64,000 nucleotides of DNA, taken from positions 1 through 64,000 of the forward strand of contig CAMHNI010000004.1 of NCBI GenBank assembly GCA_946186505.1, given 5' to 3'. The notes under the pieces are model-generated. The model was given only the letters and a program-made list of their open reading frames with translations, had not been told where the DNA came from and did not search any database. Origin of the DNA: an uncultured Prevotellaceae bacterium. GTDB taxonomy: Bacteria > Bacteroidota > Bacteroidia > Bacteroidales > Bacteroidaceae. How positions within the stretch are numbered: the stretch's first letter is position 1; the number at the start of each line of letters is the position of its first letter. The position numbers were made by a program, and so were the translations under genes. Shown here piece after piece: positions 1 to 9,400 of this stretch.

Positions 1-142
1 CTGCCAGCACAATGGCGTTAGCTGGCCACGCAAATGCATCCCACATTACAGGACCCACGCTCAGTTCCAGCATCAGTCCTGCAAAGATAAGGCCTCCTCC
101 AATGAGGAAGCCTTCCTTAAATGTCCAGGGTTTCGTCCACAT
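1..142 (-). CDS. Cytochrome c biogenesis (ResB/Ccs-like) protein, N-terminal part
   Basis: Partial gene running off the left edge. On the minus strand an ATG at 142 opens a frame beginning MWTKPWTFKEG, followed by a hydrophobic Gly/Leu-rich segment that looks like a first membrane helix. Its ATG overlaps the nrfA stop (TGATG), so the two are translationally coupled. In Bacteroidetes the gene after nrfHA is usually a ResB/CcsA-type haem-export and cytochrome c assembly protein, which would serve the multihaem enzymes encoded just upstream. Only about 47 residues are visible, so the family call rests mainly on context. Confidence 0.6.
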   Translation of the reverse strand, partial: MWTKPWTFKEGFLIGGGLIFAGLMLELSVGPVMWDAFAWPANAIVLA

Positions 143-1701
143 CAGATTTCAATCAGTTTTCCGTTCTTTTTCGCCTCTTCAATCCACTTGGGCTCGATTT
201 CCTGCAGGAAGCGTTGCTTGTTCTCGTTCAGCTTCTGCATGTTGAGACCGATGGCAGCCTGAGCCTTTGCCTTGGTGCTATAATCAGGCACAGGGATGGC
301 TTCGGTATGTCCGTGCTTGGCGGCTACGCGGGCGATGAGCAAACGGGCCTGCTGGGCATAGTCGACAGAGTGGGAGAGCAGACGGGTAACTTCCTGAGGC
401 GCATGGAAAGTAGCACCATGAGAGGCGATGGCATAGTCCCAACGCCACTGGCTCTTGCGCAACAAAGCCTGGATAGGAGCCATCTCAGCCTCTGTAGCTC
501 CCTTGTCGATGATGAACTTAGCCTCGAAATGGGCACGGGCCAGTTCCTGCTCGGCACGGTTGCGCACCTCGTTGCACTTCTCCTGACGGTCGTACACATT
601 CTGGCGCAGCACCTCGGCATCCTGACGGTGACAGGTCTGACAAGTGCGGTCAATCTTGGCCAATGGCGACTGAATCTGGTGGTCAGAGAACTTCACGCCA
701 CCTTCCTGCTTATAGGGCATGTGACAGTCGGCACACGATACGCCGCGCTGAGCATGGATACCGTGCTGCGACATCTCCCAACCCGGATGCTGAGCCTTCA
801 GAATCTTCGTGCCAGATAGCGGATGGATATAGTCGTAGAAACCAATCTCGTCGTAGTATTCCTCGGCAGCCTCGCAGGTTAATCCCTTGTCGTGCGGGAA
901 TACCAGATAGTTGGCCTTGCCGGGATTCTTCTCGTCGTTAGGCTTGATGAAGTAGTACTCCACGTGGCACTGAGCGCATACCAGCGAACGCATTTCCTGA
1001 TGGGTAGCATTCTTCACATCCAGACCACGACGGGCAAAGGCCTCGTAGAGGGCAGGACGGGCAGGGCGCAAATCCATGGTGCGGGCATCGTGACAGTCTG
1101 AGCAGCCGATGGTATTCACCTCTTCAGCTCCTAACTCACTCCACTTCTTAGCATAGAAGTTAGCAGGATCAAATTGATCCTTACCATTACCCAGTTCGCG
1201 CATCATGCGAGGCACATCGGGTCCCTTACACGTCCAGCAGGTGGCGGGCTGCATATCTACGGCGATAGAATCGCTTCCATCGGCAGTCTTTACCATAATT
1301 CCTGGATTACCCGTACGCAGAATCTTGCGCATATCCTCAAGGGCGTGCTTATGTCCACGAGGGGTATTGTAGTGGCGCGAGAAGGCATAGCCAGCCCACA
1401 GCACCACCATCTCAGGACGCTGCTCGAGCACATCTACCTCCTGCGACGAGTTGTACTTTGATTTGAACGTGGTGTCCTCTGTCATCGCCCACGTCTCGTA
1501 CTCACGCGGATAGTCAGCCTTGAACTTCTCGTTCTGAGCGATTATTTCATCCTCAAACACAGTACGCTTGTTGTTGAACACACTGGCCACCTCGGCCCTG
1601 CGCTCCATCAGCGACGACACAAGCAGTCCCAGGATAAAGACTACTGCCATAGATCCTCCGAAGAGTATCCAACCTTGCCATTTTTTCAATTGCTTTGCCA
1701 T
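142..1701 (-). CDS. nrfA: Ammonia-forming cytochrome c nitrite reductase, catalytic subunit
   Basis: Periplasmic pentahaem enzyme that reduces nitrite to ammonium with six electrons. 519 residues, normal for NrfA plus a membrane anchor. An N-terminal hydrophobic segment (about residues 11-30) is an uncleaved signal or anchor. The catalytic haem site is CWTCK (C155-K159), where lysine replaces histidine as the axial ligand, the hallmark of NrfA. Four CxxCH sites follow: CSDCH, CAQCH, CADCH and CQTCH. It lies 41 bp downstream of nrfH, so both are probably one transcript from the promoter upstream of nrfH. Electrons come from menaquinol through NrfH. Confidence 0.97.
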   Translation of the reverse strand: MAKQLKKWQGWILFGGSMAVVFILGLLVSSLMERRAEVASVFNNKRTVFEDEIIAQNEKFKADYPREYETWAMTEDTTFKSKYNSSQEVDVLEQRPEMVVLWAGYAFSRHYNTPRGHKHALEDMRKILRTGNPGIMVKTADGSDSIAVDMQPATCWTCKGPDVPRMMRELGNGKDQFDPANFYAKKWSELGAEEVNTIGCSDCHDARTMDLRPARPALYEAFARRGLDVKNATHQEMRSLVCAQCHVEYYFIKPNDEKNPGKANYLVFPHDKGLTCEAAEEYYDEIGFYDYIHPLSGTKILKAQHPGWEMSQHGIHAQRGVSCADCHMPYKQEGGVKFSDHQIQSPLAKIDRTCQTCHRQDAEVLRQNVYDRQEKCNEVRNRAEQELARAHFEAKFIIDKGATEAEMAPIQALLRKSQWRWDYAIASHGATFHAPQEVTRLLSHSVDYAQQARLLIARVAAKHGHTEAIPVPDYSTKAKAQAAIGLNMQKLNENKQRFLQEIEPKWIEEAKKNGKLIEI

Positions 1702-1742
1702 AATATTTCTTTTTTATTTATTTGCGATGTTTGTTGAATTTT

Positions 1743-2360
1743 TCATTTCATCATGTTCTGAAGCCATTCCGGCACAGGCGATGGTGGTAGGGGAGTCACC
1801 CCCTCGGCTCCAGGTGTTGCCATCAGCGAGTTCATGCCACCGTGGGGCACGTTACGATGACAGTCCCAGCACACCTTGCCGCCTGTAGCCAACTGCTGCA
1901 TATAGCCCATGCGGCCTGTCTTCACAAACTCCGTGTTCAGCTGTGTGTGGCAGCGGATACAATTGTCCATCACTACCTGACCTGTTAGCTTCTCGGCCTT
2001 GATGGCCTGATGCTCCATGTGGCCCACGAAATACACTGTGTGCTTTAAACCGTCGACTGCCTTGAAACCGTAATATACGGCGAGATTCTGATGGGGCACA
2101 TGGCAATCGTTGCAAGTGGCACCGTTTGACTGATGGTCGATACGTCCGTGAGAGGAGTGGCTCCACGTAGCATAGTAAGGTGTCATGATGTGGCAGTTGA
2201 CGCAGGCCGACGGGTTGTCACCTATAAAATAAGTATGCGCCCTAAGCAGATACATAAACAATCCGCCGAGGCCGCATACGACGCCCGCTATCACCAGCAA
2301 ACCCACCTTCTGTCGATACGATAGCCAGTCTTTAAAAGCAAAAAAATCTTTCAGCTTCAT
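1743..2360 (-). CDS. nrfH: Cytochrome c nitrite reductase small subunit (tetrahaem quinol dehydrogenase)
   Basis: NapC/NirT-family membrane-anchored tetrahaem cytochrome that oxidises menaquinol and passes electrons to NrfA. 205 residues. One transmembrane helix spans about residues 19-40, followed by haem motifs CVNCH (C53-H57), CNDCH, CIRCH and CWDCH near the C-terminus. The C-terminal tail after the last haem is rich in Pro and Gly, as in Bacteroidetes NrfH. First gene of the nrfH-nrfA-ccs operon. A TATATTTG -7 element lies about 24 bp upstream of the ATG at 2360. Confidence 0.96.
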   Translation of the reverse strand: MKLKDFFAFKDWLSYRQKVGLLVIAGVVCGLGGLFMYLLRAHTYFIGDNPSACVNCHIMTPYYATWSHSSHGRIDHQSNGATCNDCHVPHQNLAVYYGFKAVDGLKHTVYFVGHMEHQAIKAEKLTGQVVMDNCIRCHTQLNTEFVKTGRMGYMQQLATGGKVCWDCHRNVPHGGMNSLMATPGAEGVTPLPPSPVPEWLQNMMK

Positions 2361-2383
2361 TCGTTATAGGTATATTTACGTTG

Positions 2384-2391
2384 CAAATATA
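2384..2391 (-). promoter_or_regulatory. Bacteroidetes -7 element upstream of nrfH
   Basis: Read on the minus strand the octamer is TATATTTG, matching the TAnnTTTG -7 consensus of Bacteroidetes sigma factor. No convincing TTTG lies at the standard 19-21 nt spacing; the nearest is at 2404-2407, which is too close. The strength and any nitrite or redox control cannot be judged. Confidence 0.5.
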
Positions 2392-2407
2392 CGGAAAATA
2401 TTCCAAA

Positions 2408-2693
2408 CTGCCTAATTTTAGGACATAATAATTGTTAATCCGCCATTCTCTTCTCAAATCTGAACAGCCCGTCCTCCTGGTCAAACTACTCTATCCTAAG
2501 CGGGACACAGAAGCCCTCCCAACAAGCTACTCTGTCACAATTATTTCGGTGCTTGTTATACCAATCTAAGTTTCCGAGGCTTTCTTGGCTATGCGCGAAA
2601 TAATAGCGAATGCTGATTTATACCAACGATGTCTATTCGGAGTCCGCCGAAGCGGAAACCAACGGCAAAATTACACAAAAATCTTCATTTTAG
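2408..2693. other. Intergenic stretch between nrfH and the IS element
   Basis: About 290 bp without a credible reading frame. A small hairpin, TCCGC-CGAA-GCGGA, lies near 2643-2656. Nothing else recognisable was seen. It may be remains of an older gene disrupted before or by the adjacent IS insertion. Confidence 0.4.
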
Positions 2694-2698
2694 TAACA

Positions 2699-2711
2699 CC
2701 TAAAATCCGCA
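2699..2711. repeat. IS left terminal inverted repeat
   Basis: CCTAAAATCCGCA, pairing with 4280-4292 with one mismatch. It lies 160 bp beyond the transposase stop codon. Confidence 0.7.
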
Positions 2712-2870
2712 ACTAATAGTGATGCTGACTAATTTTGCAGTTTGCTTCTCCATCAGACGACAGTCTTGCCAGTACAGACGTGATTATGCATGGGTCATGC
2801 CCAGTTTCCCCTTACCCCGGTCAAGCATTACAGGGGCTTTATGCTACCGTTAACCCGCGAATTCGGTTTC

Positions 2871-4157
2871 TTAGCCGTCTGTGAATGCAAAAGGGTTCTG
2901 ATATGATTTGTTGTCCGTGTATATATTCAGCTGATAGTGCCTTGCCGTTCTTATCCACTTGGCTGGCACGCTGATGAACCTGAACACGAAGGCTTTGATG
3001 CGGCTTGTCTTCTTCAGTCCGAAGGCTTTTGTGTCCAGCCTGCCCATAAGGAACTTGTAGAAGTTGCGTATCATAGCCGTCAGCAGCAGGAATACGGTGT
3101 TCTCTGCCATGAAGGACTTAGGCAGCCTTGCCCAGCCGAAGCCATTGTTCATGTCGTCAAAGATACGCTCCTTGCCGCCTCTGAGGTTATAGAACTCCAC
3201 GATCTCTCGGTTGGTTGAGGTATAGTCGTTGGTCAGGATGCATCGGTATGTGTACTTGCCCTCCCACAAGTCCTGCTCACCGTCCAATCTACGCTCCCGC
3301 TGTATGACGAGGCGATATGCCTTGCCCTCCCATTTCTCAGTGATGATGGAGTTCAGTTCATATTCGATGCCGTTTATCTCCTGATGCTGCCATCCACGCA
3401 GTGCCAGCAGGCTGTCATAGAGCGATGAGCAGTTGTTTGCACGGATGTAGAAGAGCTCCGAGTGCTTCTCGACGGTCTCTACTATCTTGCGCGAACAGGA
3501 TCCGCAATCCATGCGGGCGCGTCTGATGTGGATGTCTTCCGATTCAAGATTCGAGAAGATGCGTTCCAGTGTGTCTTGCTGGTGGAAACGTACGTTGGCA
3601 TTGCCGTCGCGGTTCTCTATACCCACGATGAGGTCGCCAATGACGGCCACACCGGGACTGTAGCCTGTGAACTTCTTGTAGGTCATCTTCGCATCGCACT
3701 TCTCCGTCTCTATGAACTGATGGTCGAAGTCAAGGTCATACGACGCTCCTGCCATGAGCTGCCCTGTGTTCAGGAGAGCCTTTACCAGCAAACGGTTCAG
3801 CCTCGTGGCGGTATTGAAGTCATAGCTCTTGCCCGTGTCAGAGGTGTAGGTCGTGTTTGCCATGGCCAGTTCTGAAATCGCTCTCAGAATTGTGTCAGAG
3901 CTGCATGTGCGAAGTGTGGGATGCAGCGAGAGATGGGGCATCAGGTGGCTCGTAACGTCCTCCACGCAGTCACCGCCACAAAAGTAGACACTTGCCAGCG
4001 AACCTGCAATCTCGCCGTACTGGTAGCCGAATGACGTACATCGGAGACCCAGTACTTTGTCGATAACCGGACCTGCATAACGGGATAATTGCTCCCTCAC
4101 GTGAAATATTCCTCCAAAAGGAGTGATTTTCTCATATTTTATGCTTACCTTTGCCAT
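2871..4157 (-). CDS. IS1380-family transposase
   Basis: DDE transposase of the IS1380 group, which catalyses cut-and-paste movement of the surrounding element. Full length at about 428 residues from the ATG at 4157. That start gives MAKVSIKYEKITPFGG, the usual N-terminus of Bacteroidetes members; an in-frame ATG at 4217 would add 20 atypical residues. Visible family features are the acidic stretch DLDFDHQFIETEK in the first third and the late motif YNLRGGKERIFDD with the catalytic Glu. No frameshift is seen. Confidence 0.9.
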   Translation of the reverse strand: MAKVSIKYEKITPFGGIFHVREQLSRYAGPVIDKVLGLRCTSFGYQYGEIAGSLASVYFCGGDCVEDVTSHLMPHLSLHPTLRTCSSDTILRAISELAMANTTYTSDTGKSYDFNTATRLNRLLVKALLNTGQLMAGASYDLDFDHQFIETEKCDAKMTYKKFTGYSPGVAVIGDLIVGIENRDGNANVRFHQQDTLERIFSNLESEDIHIRRARMDCGSCSRKIVETVEKHSELFYIRANNCSSLYDSLLALRGWQHQEINGIEYELNSIITEKWEGKAYRLVIQRERRLDGEQDLWEGKYTYRCILTNDYTSTNREIVEFYNLRGGKERIFDDMNNGFGWARLPKSFMAENTVFLLLTAMIRNFYKFLMGRLDTKAFGLKKTSRIKAFVFRFISVPAKWIRTARHYQLNIYTDNKSYQNPFAFTDG

Positions 4158-4279
4158 GCCATTGATGATTTTGCTTGTCTTGATTTGCAGCACTAAGGTA
4201 AGTGAAAAATCTGACATGGCAAAATCCTGGGCAACTTTTTGTTACTCAGGAACTTAGAAAAATAAATAAACTAAAGTGC

Positions 4280-4292
4280 TGCGGAATTTAGG
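4280..4292. repeat. IS right terminal inverted repeat
   Basis: TGCGGAATTTAGG, the inverted partner of 2699-2711. It ends only 17 bp before the -7 promoter element of the next gene (4310-4317), so the insertion sits inside that gene's promoter region. Confidence 0.7.
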
Positions 4293-4309
4293 TATTAATA
4301 GAAAATGTG

Positions 4310-4317
4310 TAACTTTG
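4310..4317 (+). promoter_or_regulatory. -7 promoter element TAACTTTG
   Basis: Perfect TAnnTTTG match 20 bp before the ATG at 4337. The position expected for the -33 element falls in the terminal repeat of the adjacent IS, so the IS end may now supply or have destroyed the upstream half of this promoter. Confidence 0.6.
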
Positions 4318-4336
4318 CATCAAACAAAAGAGAATT

Positions 4337-5020
4337 ATGGCAAAGGATTTAACGACTTCGGCTATTGAGCGGCAGAACGTATTAAACAATACAGTGGCAC
4401 TGCCAAGGATTCAGGAGGCTTTAGACGTAAAGCTTCTTGAGTTTGAAGGACGCTATGTGCTGACAAAACAGATGGTGGCAGATTATTATGGGGTAGATGA
4501 AAGAACGATAGAGCGGCTACTTGTGGCTAATGACGAAGAGCTGAAGCATAACGGATACTTTTTATGTAAGGGTAAAGCCTTGAAAGACTTCAAGTTACGT
4601 TTTGCTAGCGACATCAATGTCGCTCACAAAGCAGTTTCTTTGGGTCTCTTTGATTTTCGCTCATTCCTCAATATCGGGATGCTGCTGACTGAGAGTGAGA
4701 AAGCGAAGTATGTCCGTTCGCGCATTCTCGATATCGTCATATCTACCATTAATGAGAAAACAGGTGGAGGTACCAAATATATCAATCGGAGAGATGTCCT
4801 TATGGAGCCTATTATCTATGATGCTCGCCAGAAGATGGCTTCGCGTGACTTGGCTTTCCGTGATGTATTTCATGGGAATATCGCAGAGTATCTGAAAGCC
4901 GTTACGCCAGAGGAGTTCGACAAGTTTATCGGAAGCAAGTCGCTCGACTTTGATGCTATTATGGCATTGCCTGAGAATCAAGAAGTATTGAGAATCTTAA
5001 AGCAGGCAGAAGATGAGTGA
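4337..5020 (+). CDS. DNA-binding protein, apparently lacking its central region
   Basis: 227 residues. A helix-turn-helix-like segment lies at about residues 42-62 (LTKQMVADYYGVDERTIERL). It is followed by LLNIGMLL-like and RSRILDIVI segments that recall Rha/antirepressor-like regulators. From memory of the family, Bacteroidetes relatives are about 330 residues, with a middle part of roughly 100 residues between KYINRR and MASRDLAFRD. Here those two blocks are only about 15 residues apart, which suggests an in-frame internal deletion. Relatives often sit near Fic/Doc toxins; none is present here. Function unknown beyond probable DNA binding. Confidence 0.6.
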   Translation: MAKDLTTSAIERQNVLNNTVALPRIQEALDVKLLEFEGRYVLTKQMVADYYGVDERTIERLLVANDEELKHNGYFLCKGKALKDFKLRFASDINVAHKAVSLGLFDFRSFLNIGMLLTESEKAKYVRSRILDIVISTINEKTGGGTKYINRRDVLMEPIIYDARQKMASRDLAFRDVFHGNIAEYLKAVTPEEFDKFIGSKSLDFDAIMALPENQEVLRILKQAEDE

Positions 5021-5070
5021 GATTCAGTAGATCACAAAGTATAAATGATTGTGCCCTATGGGACGCTTAC

Positions 5071-5174
5071 CGCGAAATTCGCTGAAGTGGTAATCACTTC
5101 AACCACAAAATCCACCACTTATCAATCGTTAGTTTTTCAATAGATTAAGTTGAATAGTGGCGGATGTGGTAATA
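5071..5174 (-). repeat. Dispersed CCAC-rich repeat, copy 1
   Basis: Its reverse complement matches 47814-47923 over about 105 bp with only scattered differences, for example CTATTCAACTTAATCTATTG in both. It contains repeated CCACCACTT and AACCAC words. The other copy borders a wrecked VirE-type element, so this copy is probably the footprint of a related element. The remainder of the 300-bp gap between 5021 and 5322 shows no gene. Confidence 0.75.
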
Positions 5175-5273
5175 TTTCTCCTAAAAAAAGTACAGAGAAA
5201 TGTTTCTGGCACGCAACTGTATAATAGAAAAGAATAAAATTTGGAAAAAGAACGATATTTCAGAAAAAAGTTG

Positions 5274-5281
5274 TATCTTTG
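5274..5281 (+). promoter_or_regulatory. -7 promoter element TATCTTTG for ald
   Basis: Perfect TAnnTTTG match 41 bp before the ald ATG. The closest upstream TTTG (5240-5243) is 30 nt away, longer than the usual 19-21. Confidence 0.6.
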
Positions 5282-5322
5282 TCCCGTCAATTCAATAATA
5301 TTACAAATAACCTGATAAGCGT

Positions 5323-6426
5323 ATGAAAGTTGGAATTCCAAAAGAGATTAAGAACAATGAGAACCGCGTGGGTATGACCCCGGCGGGAGTAGCAGAACTG
5401 GTAAGGCACGGTCATGAGGTGATGGTGCAGCATACGGCAGGCGAGGGTAGTGGCTTTGCCGACAGCGAGTATGTGGCTGTCGGCGCACAGATATTGCCGA
5501 ATATTGAGGACGTCTATCGAGAGGCCGATATGATAGTGAAGGTGAAGGAACCCATTGAGCCGGAGTACAAGCTGGTGAGGAAAGGTCAGCTGCTGTTCAC
5601 CTATTTCCATTTTGCCTGTGAGCGTGAGCTGACAGATGCCATGCTGAAGAGCGGGGCCGTCTGCTTGGCTTACGAAACGGTGCAGTTGCCGAACGGTTCG
5701 CTGCCCCTGTTGCAGCCGATGAGTGAGGTGGCCGGACGTATGGCCGTGCTCAACGGAGCGTACTACTTGCAGAAGACGAAGGGCGGCAAGGGCAAGCTCA
5801 TCAGCGGTGTGCCCGGTGTCAGCCCGGCCCGTGTGCTGGTGCTTGGCGGCGGCGTTGTGGGTGAGGCAGCAGCATTGATGGCTGCCGGACTGGGAGCCGA
5901 CGTAACCATCACCGACATCTCGCTGCCCCGTCTGCGTCAGCTCGACATTGAGACGCCTGCCAACGTACATACCCTCTACAGCTCTGAGCACAACATCGTC
6001 CGTCAGTTGAAGGATGTCGATATTGTCATTGGTTCGGTATTAGTGCCAGGCGACAAGACGCCTCACCTTATCACCAAGGAGATGCTGGCACTGATGGAGC
6101 CGGGAACGGTGCTCGTCGATGTGGCCATAGACCAAGGAGGCTGCTTCGAGACCTCGCGGCCTACCACTCATAGTGACCCCGTCTATGTGGAGGACGGCAT
6201 TCTGCACTACTGTGTGGCCAACATCCCTGGCGCCGTGCCCAACACCTCGACGCTGGCCCTCACCAACGCCACCCTGCGCTATGCCATCGCACTGGCCGAC
6301 AAAGGCTGGCAGCAGGCTTGTAAGGATGACTCGGCTTTGGCCAAAGGTCTGAATGTTGTCGAGGGCAAGGTGGTATATAAAGCTGTTGCCGATGTCTTTG
6401 GCTTGCCGTATCATCCGCTGTGGTAG
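5323..6426 (+). CDS. ald: Alanine dehydrogenase
   Basis: NAD-dependent interconversion of L-alanine with pyruvate plus ammonium. 367 residues, the normal length. The N-terminus MKVGIPKEIKNNENRVGMTP is the family signature, followed by VKVKEPIEPEY. The dinucleotide-binding Rossmann motif VLVLGGGVVGEAAA lies in the middle, and the late block VDVAIDQGGCFETSRPTTH is typical of alanine dehydrogenases. With nrfHA and gdhA in the same window it belongs to ammonium-linked metabolism, though it is not in an operon with them. The next gene starts within about 40 bp. Confidence 0.96.
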   Translation: MKVGIPKEIKNNENRVGMTPAGVAELVRHGHEVMVQHTAGEGSGFADSEYVAVGAQILPNIEDVYREADMIVKVKEPIEPEYKLVRKGQLLFTYFHFACERELTDAMLKSGAVCLAYETVQLPNGSLPLLQPMSEVAGRMAVLNGAYYLQKTKGGKGKLISGVPGVSPARVLVLGGGVVGEAAALMAAGLGADVTITDISLPRLRQLDIETPANVHTLYSSEHNIVRQLKDVDIVIGSVLVPGDKTPHLITKEMLALMEPGTVLVDVAIDQGGCFETSRPTTHSDPVYVEDGILHYCVANIPGAVPNTSTLALTNATLRYAIALADKGWQQACKDDSALAKGLNVVEGKVVYKAVADVFGLPYHPLW

Positions 6427-6463
6427 GCAGATGAAGATAGTGGAACTATGTCAGCGTAACTCT

Positions 6464-9400
6464 ATGAGACCAAGACATTTCGCGACTCTGCTACTTCTGG
6501 CTCTGTCATTGGCTTCAGCTACAGCCGAAACATATTACGACCTGACGGAGCATTACCTGACGAACAGCCTGTTCGACGGCGATTACGACTATGATGTAAG
6601 CCAGACGGGCAATGTGGCGCAGGAGATGCTGTCTGTCAAAGGTTGGACGAACGACTACACAATGGATTACACCATCGTGGGTGTCTATCAGGTAGGCACA
6701 AAGAAAACCTACAACAATGCAAGCATCCCTGCTACCAATGTTGAGGGTTCTGCCGAGGGTGGCGTTCTGGCGCTGAGCACAGGGTGGGGCTGCGAGTTGA
6801 AACTATATCAGAGGGTGACGCTGCCAGCAGGTAAGTATAGGATAGTGTCTGCTTACTATAATGGCGATGCCTCGAAGACAGCGGGCATGAGTCTGCTTGG
6901 GTGGATTCCTGATAAGGGTTCGGCGGTAATGTCGGCAGTCAACTCGTTTGCTTGTGGTCAATGGGTGGAGGATGTTGTTTCGTTCACACTGACCGCAGAA
7001 ACTACGGGTAAGATCCAAGTTGGCTTTAAGGCAGTCACAGGGCAAGGCTCTGCCGCCGTAGCCAAAATTTCCGTTGACTACGTAAAGTTGCTGAGTGAAA
7101 CACCTCACAACGAAGGTGACATCGCCGTTGCCCCCTTCGTCGCTACCGACAAGCGTTTTGCTCGCGGAGCCACAATGGCTTTCGGTCGGCTGTCGGTGAT
7201 TTCGAATGGTATGACAGTCAAAGAACGCGGATTCTGCTGTGGCAAGACCCCAGAGCCTACCATTGATGACACCCGTTCGTCGCAGGTGCTTAATAACAAT
7301 GGCGAAATATACTGCCTCAAGAACCTGACTCCTGCCACCAAGTATTATATGCGGGCATACGCTATCATGGATAATAACGAAGCCTATTATGGGGAAGCCA
7401 TCAAGTTCTATACCATTCCTATGGGCAACGTTACATATTGGTATAACAACACTGGTGACGATGCTGCTAACAAGCGTGTGAACCAAGCTGCCACTCAGGC
7501 CTGTGAAATTTTTAGTAATCTGACAAGCATACAGAAGCACTTTGCTATCGGCTACCGTTCAGGTACGCCCACCGCCGACTGCAACTACAAGGACGATCCG
7601 TGGATGAATATGGGTGCCAATGCCGACTATCAGCGTACGGGTACCATCATGCATGAGATGCAACACGGGTTGGGACTTGTGCCGTACTCCACACAATGGA
7701 ACAAGAACAACCTGCGTGAGCGTCTCGACGGCGAAGGCCGTGGCTCCGGCTGTTGGCTGGGCGACCGCGTGTCAGCCTTCCTCGACTTCTGGGACAATAC
7801 CACCGGCTCGCTGCTCAATGGTGACTACCAGCACATGTGGCCATACGGCATCAATGGTGCCCATGAAGACAATGGAACGCTTGTGCTCTACTACGGCAAT
7901 GCCATGATAGGACAAGCCTTGGGCGAGGACGGACTGGAGCATAAATCGTCCACCTTTGCCGACCCCTACTATTCGTTCGACCAGGAGGACGACGTGAAGT
8001 ACTACATCAAGAACGAGTCTGCGGAGCGTGGCTTGTACTCTTCCTACCTCATGCCCAATAAATCAGGTTCATTACAGTGGGTCAGCATGACGGCCGCCGA
8101 GGCTGTCGAGAACGACAGTACAGCCTGGTACATCACCTTCACGCCCAACAACCAGTATTACCAGCTGCGCAATGCAGCTACCGGCCAGTATCTGTCATAT
8201 AGTGGTAGTGCCATTAAGACAGCCACGAAGACGACACTCACCGCCAACGAGAACTGGCACCTGATGAAGGGCCGTGTCGATGTGGACGGACAGCGCGGCT
8301 ACTGGATGATCCACCCCACAGGCAACTGGAGTCCCCAGTGTCTGCAAGCCAACACGAACGGTGCTACAACGGCAGCTACGTTCAATATTGCCAACACGGC
8401 AGAGACGCAGCGGTGGCTCATTATGACAGCCGAGGAGCTGGAGACTATTGAGACGAAGGCCGTAGAGCAGCAGAAGAAGGTGGTCGATGATATGATAGCA
8501 CAGGTGAGGCAGATGGCAAAAACGCCTTATAAGGAGTACGTGGAAGGAGCCGGTGCCACATTGGAAGAAGCTCTTGCAGGTATTGAAAACCGCAAGGAAG
8601 CCTCTGCCAATACTGTAGAACTGTCTGCACTGGCAACCGAGGCCAAGACTGTCGGCATGGACTTCCTGAAATGTGTCACACCCGTTGATGCTTCCAAGCC
8701 TTTCGATCTGACGTGGCTGCTTGTGAATCCCACAGTCAATGATAATATCGACGGTTGGACGACAACGGCAGGCATTACGGCTCTCAGTTTTGGTTGTGTG
8801 GAGTATTATCAGAAGACCTTTGACTTTAACCAGACAGTCACGGGGCTGCCTGCCGGAGTCTATGAGTTCGACGCTCAGGCTTTCCAGCGTCCTGGCAAGG
8901 CTGAAGAGTGTAGCGGAAAAAACATCACAACTTCTATCTACGCAGGTAGTGCTTCGCAGGCTGTGGCTCATGCCGTCAGCGATGCTCAAAGCAGTAAGCT
9001 GGGTGGCAATGAGTCGGAGGTCAATGGCCAGTACATCCCCAATAACATGGAGGCTGCCAGCATCTATTTCGGCGAGAATCTCTATCAGAACAGCGTCATC
9101 ACCAAATTGCCCACCGATGGCGGCAGTTTGAAAGTCGGTCTGCGCTGTACTTCCTCATCTGACTACTATTGGACTATCTTCGACAATTTCCGTCTCTTCT
9201 ATCTTGGCGTGCCTTCCACGATGGAAGTTACAGCCCGTTCCGCAGGGAACAAGTTCTGGGCAACGTTCTATAGTGGCATGGGCAACTATGAATTGCCTAC
9301 AGGTACCACGGCTTATACTGGTACTGTTGAAGGAGAGACTCTGGTTCTACATAAGCTTGGCAGTGTCATACCTCAGGGATGTGCTGTCATCATCGTGAGC

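Larger units (their letters stand above)
2699..4292 (-). mobile_element. IS1380-family insertion sequence
   Basis: About 1.6 kb element: one transposase gene on the minus strand between imperfect terminal inverted repeats. The left end reads CCTAAAATCCGCA (2699-2711); the right end read inward is CCTAAATTCCGCA (4292-4280), 12 of 13 identical. The similarity extends weakly outward (TAACA against TAATA), so the true ends may lie up to 5 bp further out. No clean target-site duplication was seen at either choice of ends, which suggests an old insertion or post-insertion change. The transposase is full length, so the element may still be active. Confidence 0.8.

Noticed and set aside
2699..4292. 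Target-site duplication of the IS
   Set aside because: Flanking bases do not match at any plausible choice of ends.
6353..6463. Upstream extension of the first secreted protease frame
   Set aside because: It overlaps ald and lacks a signal peptide; the ATG at 6464 gives a clean one.
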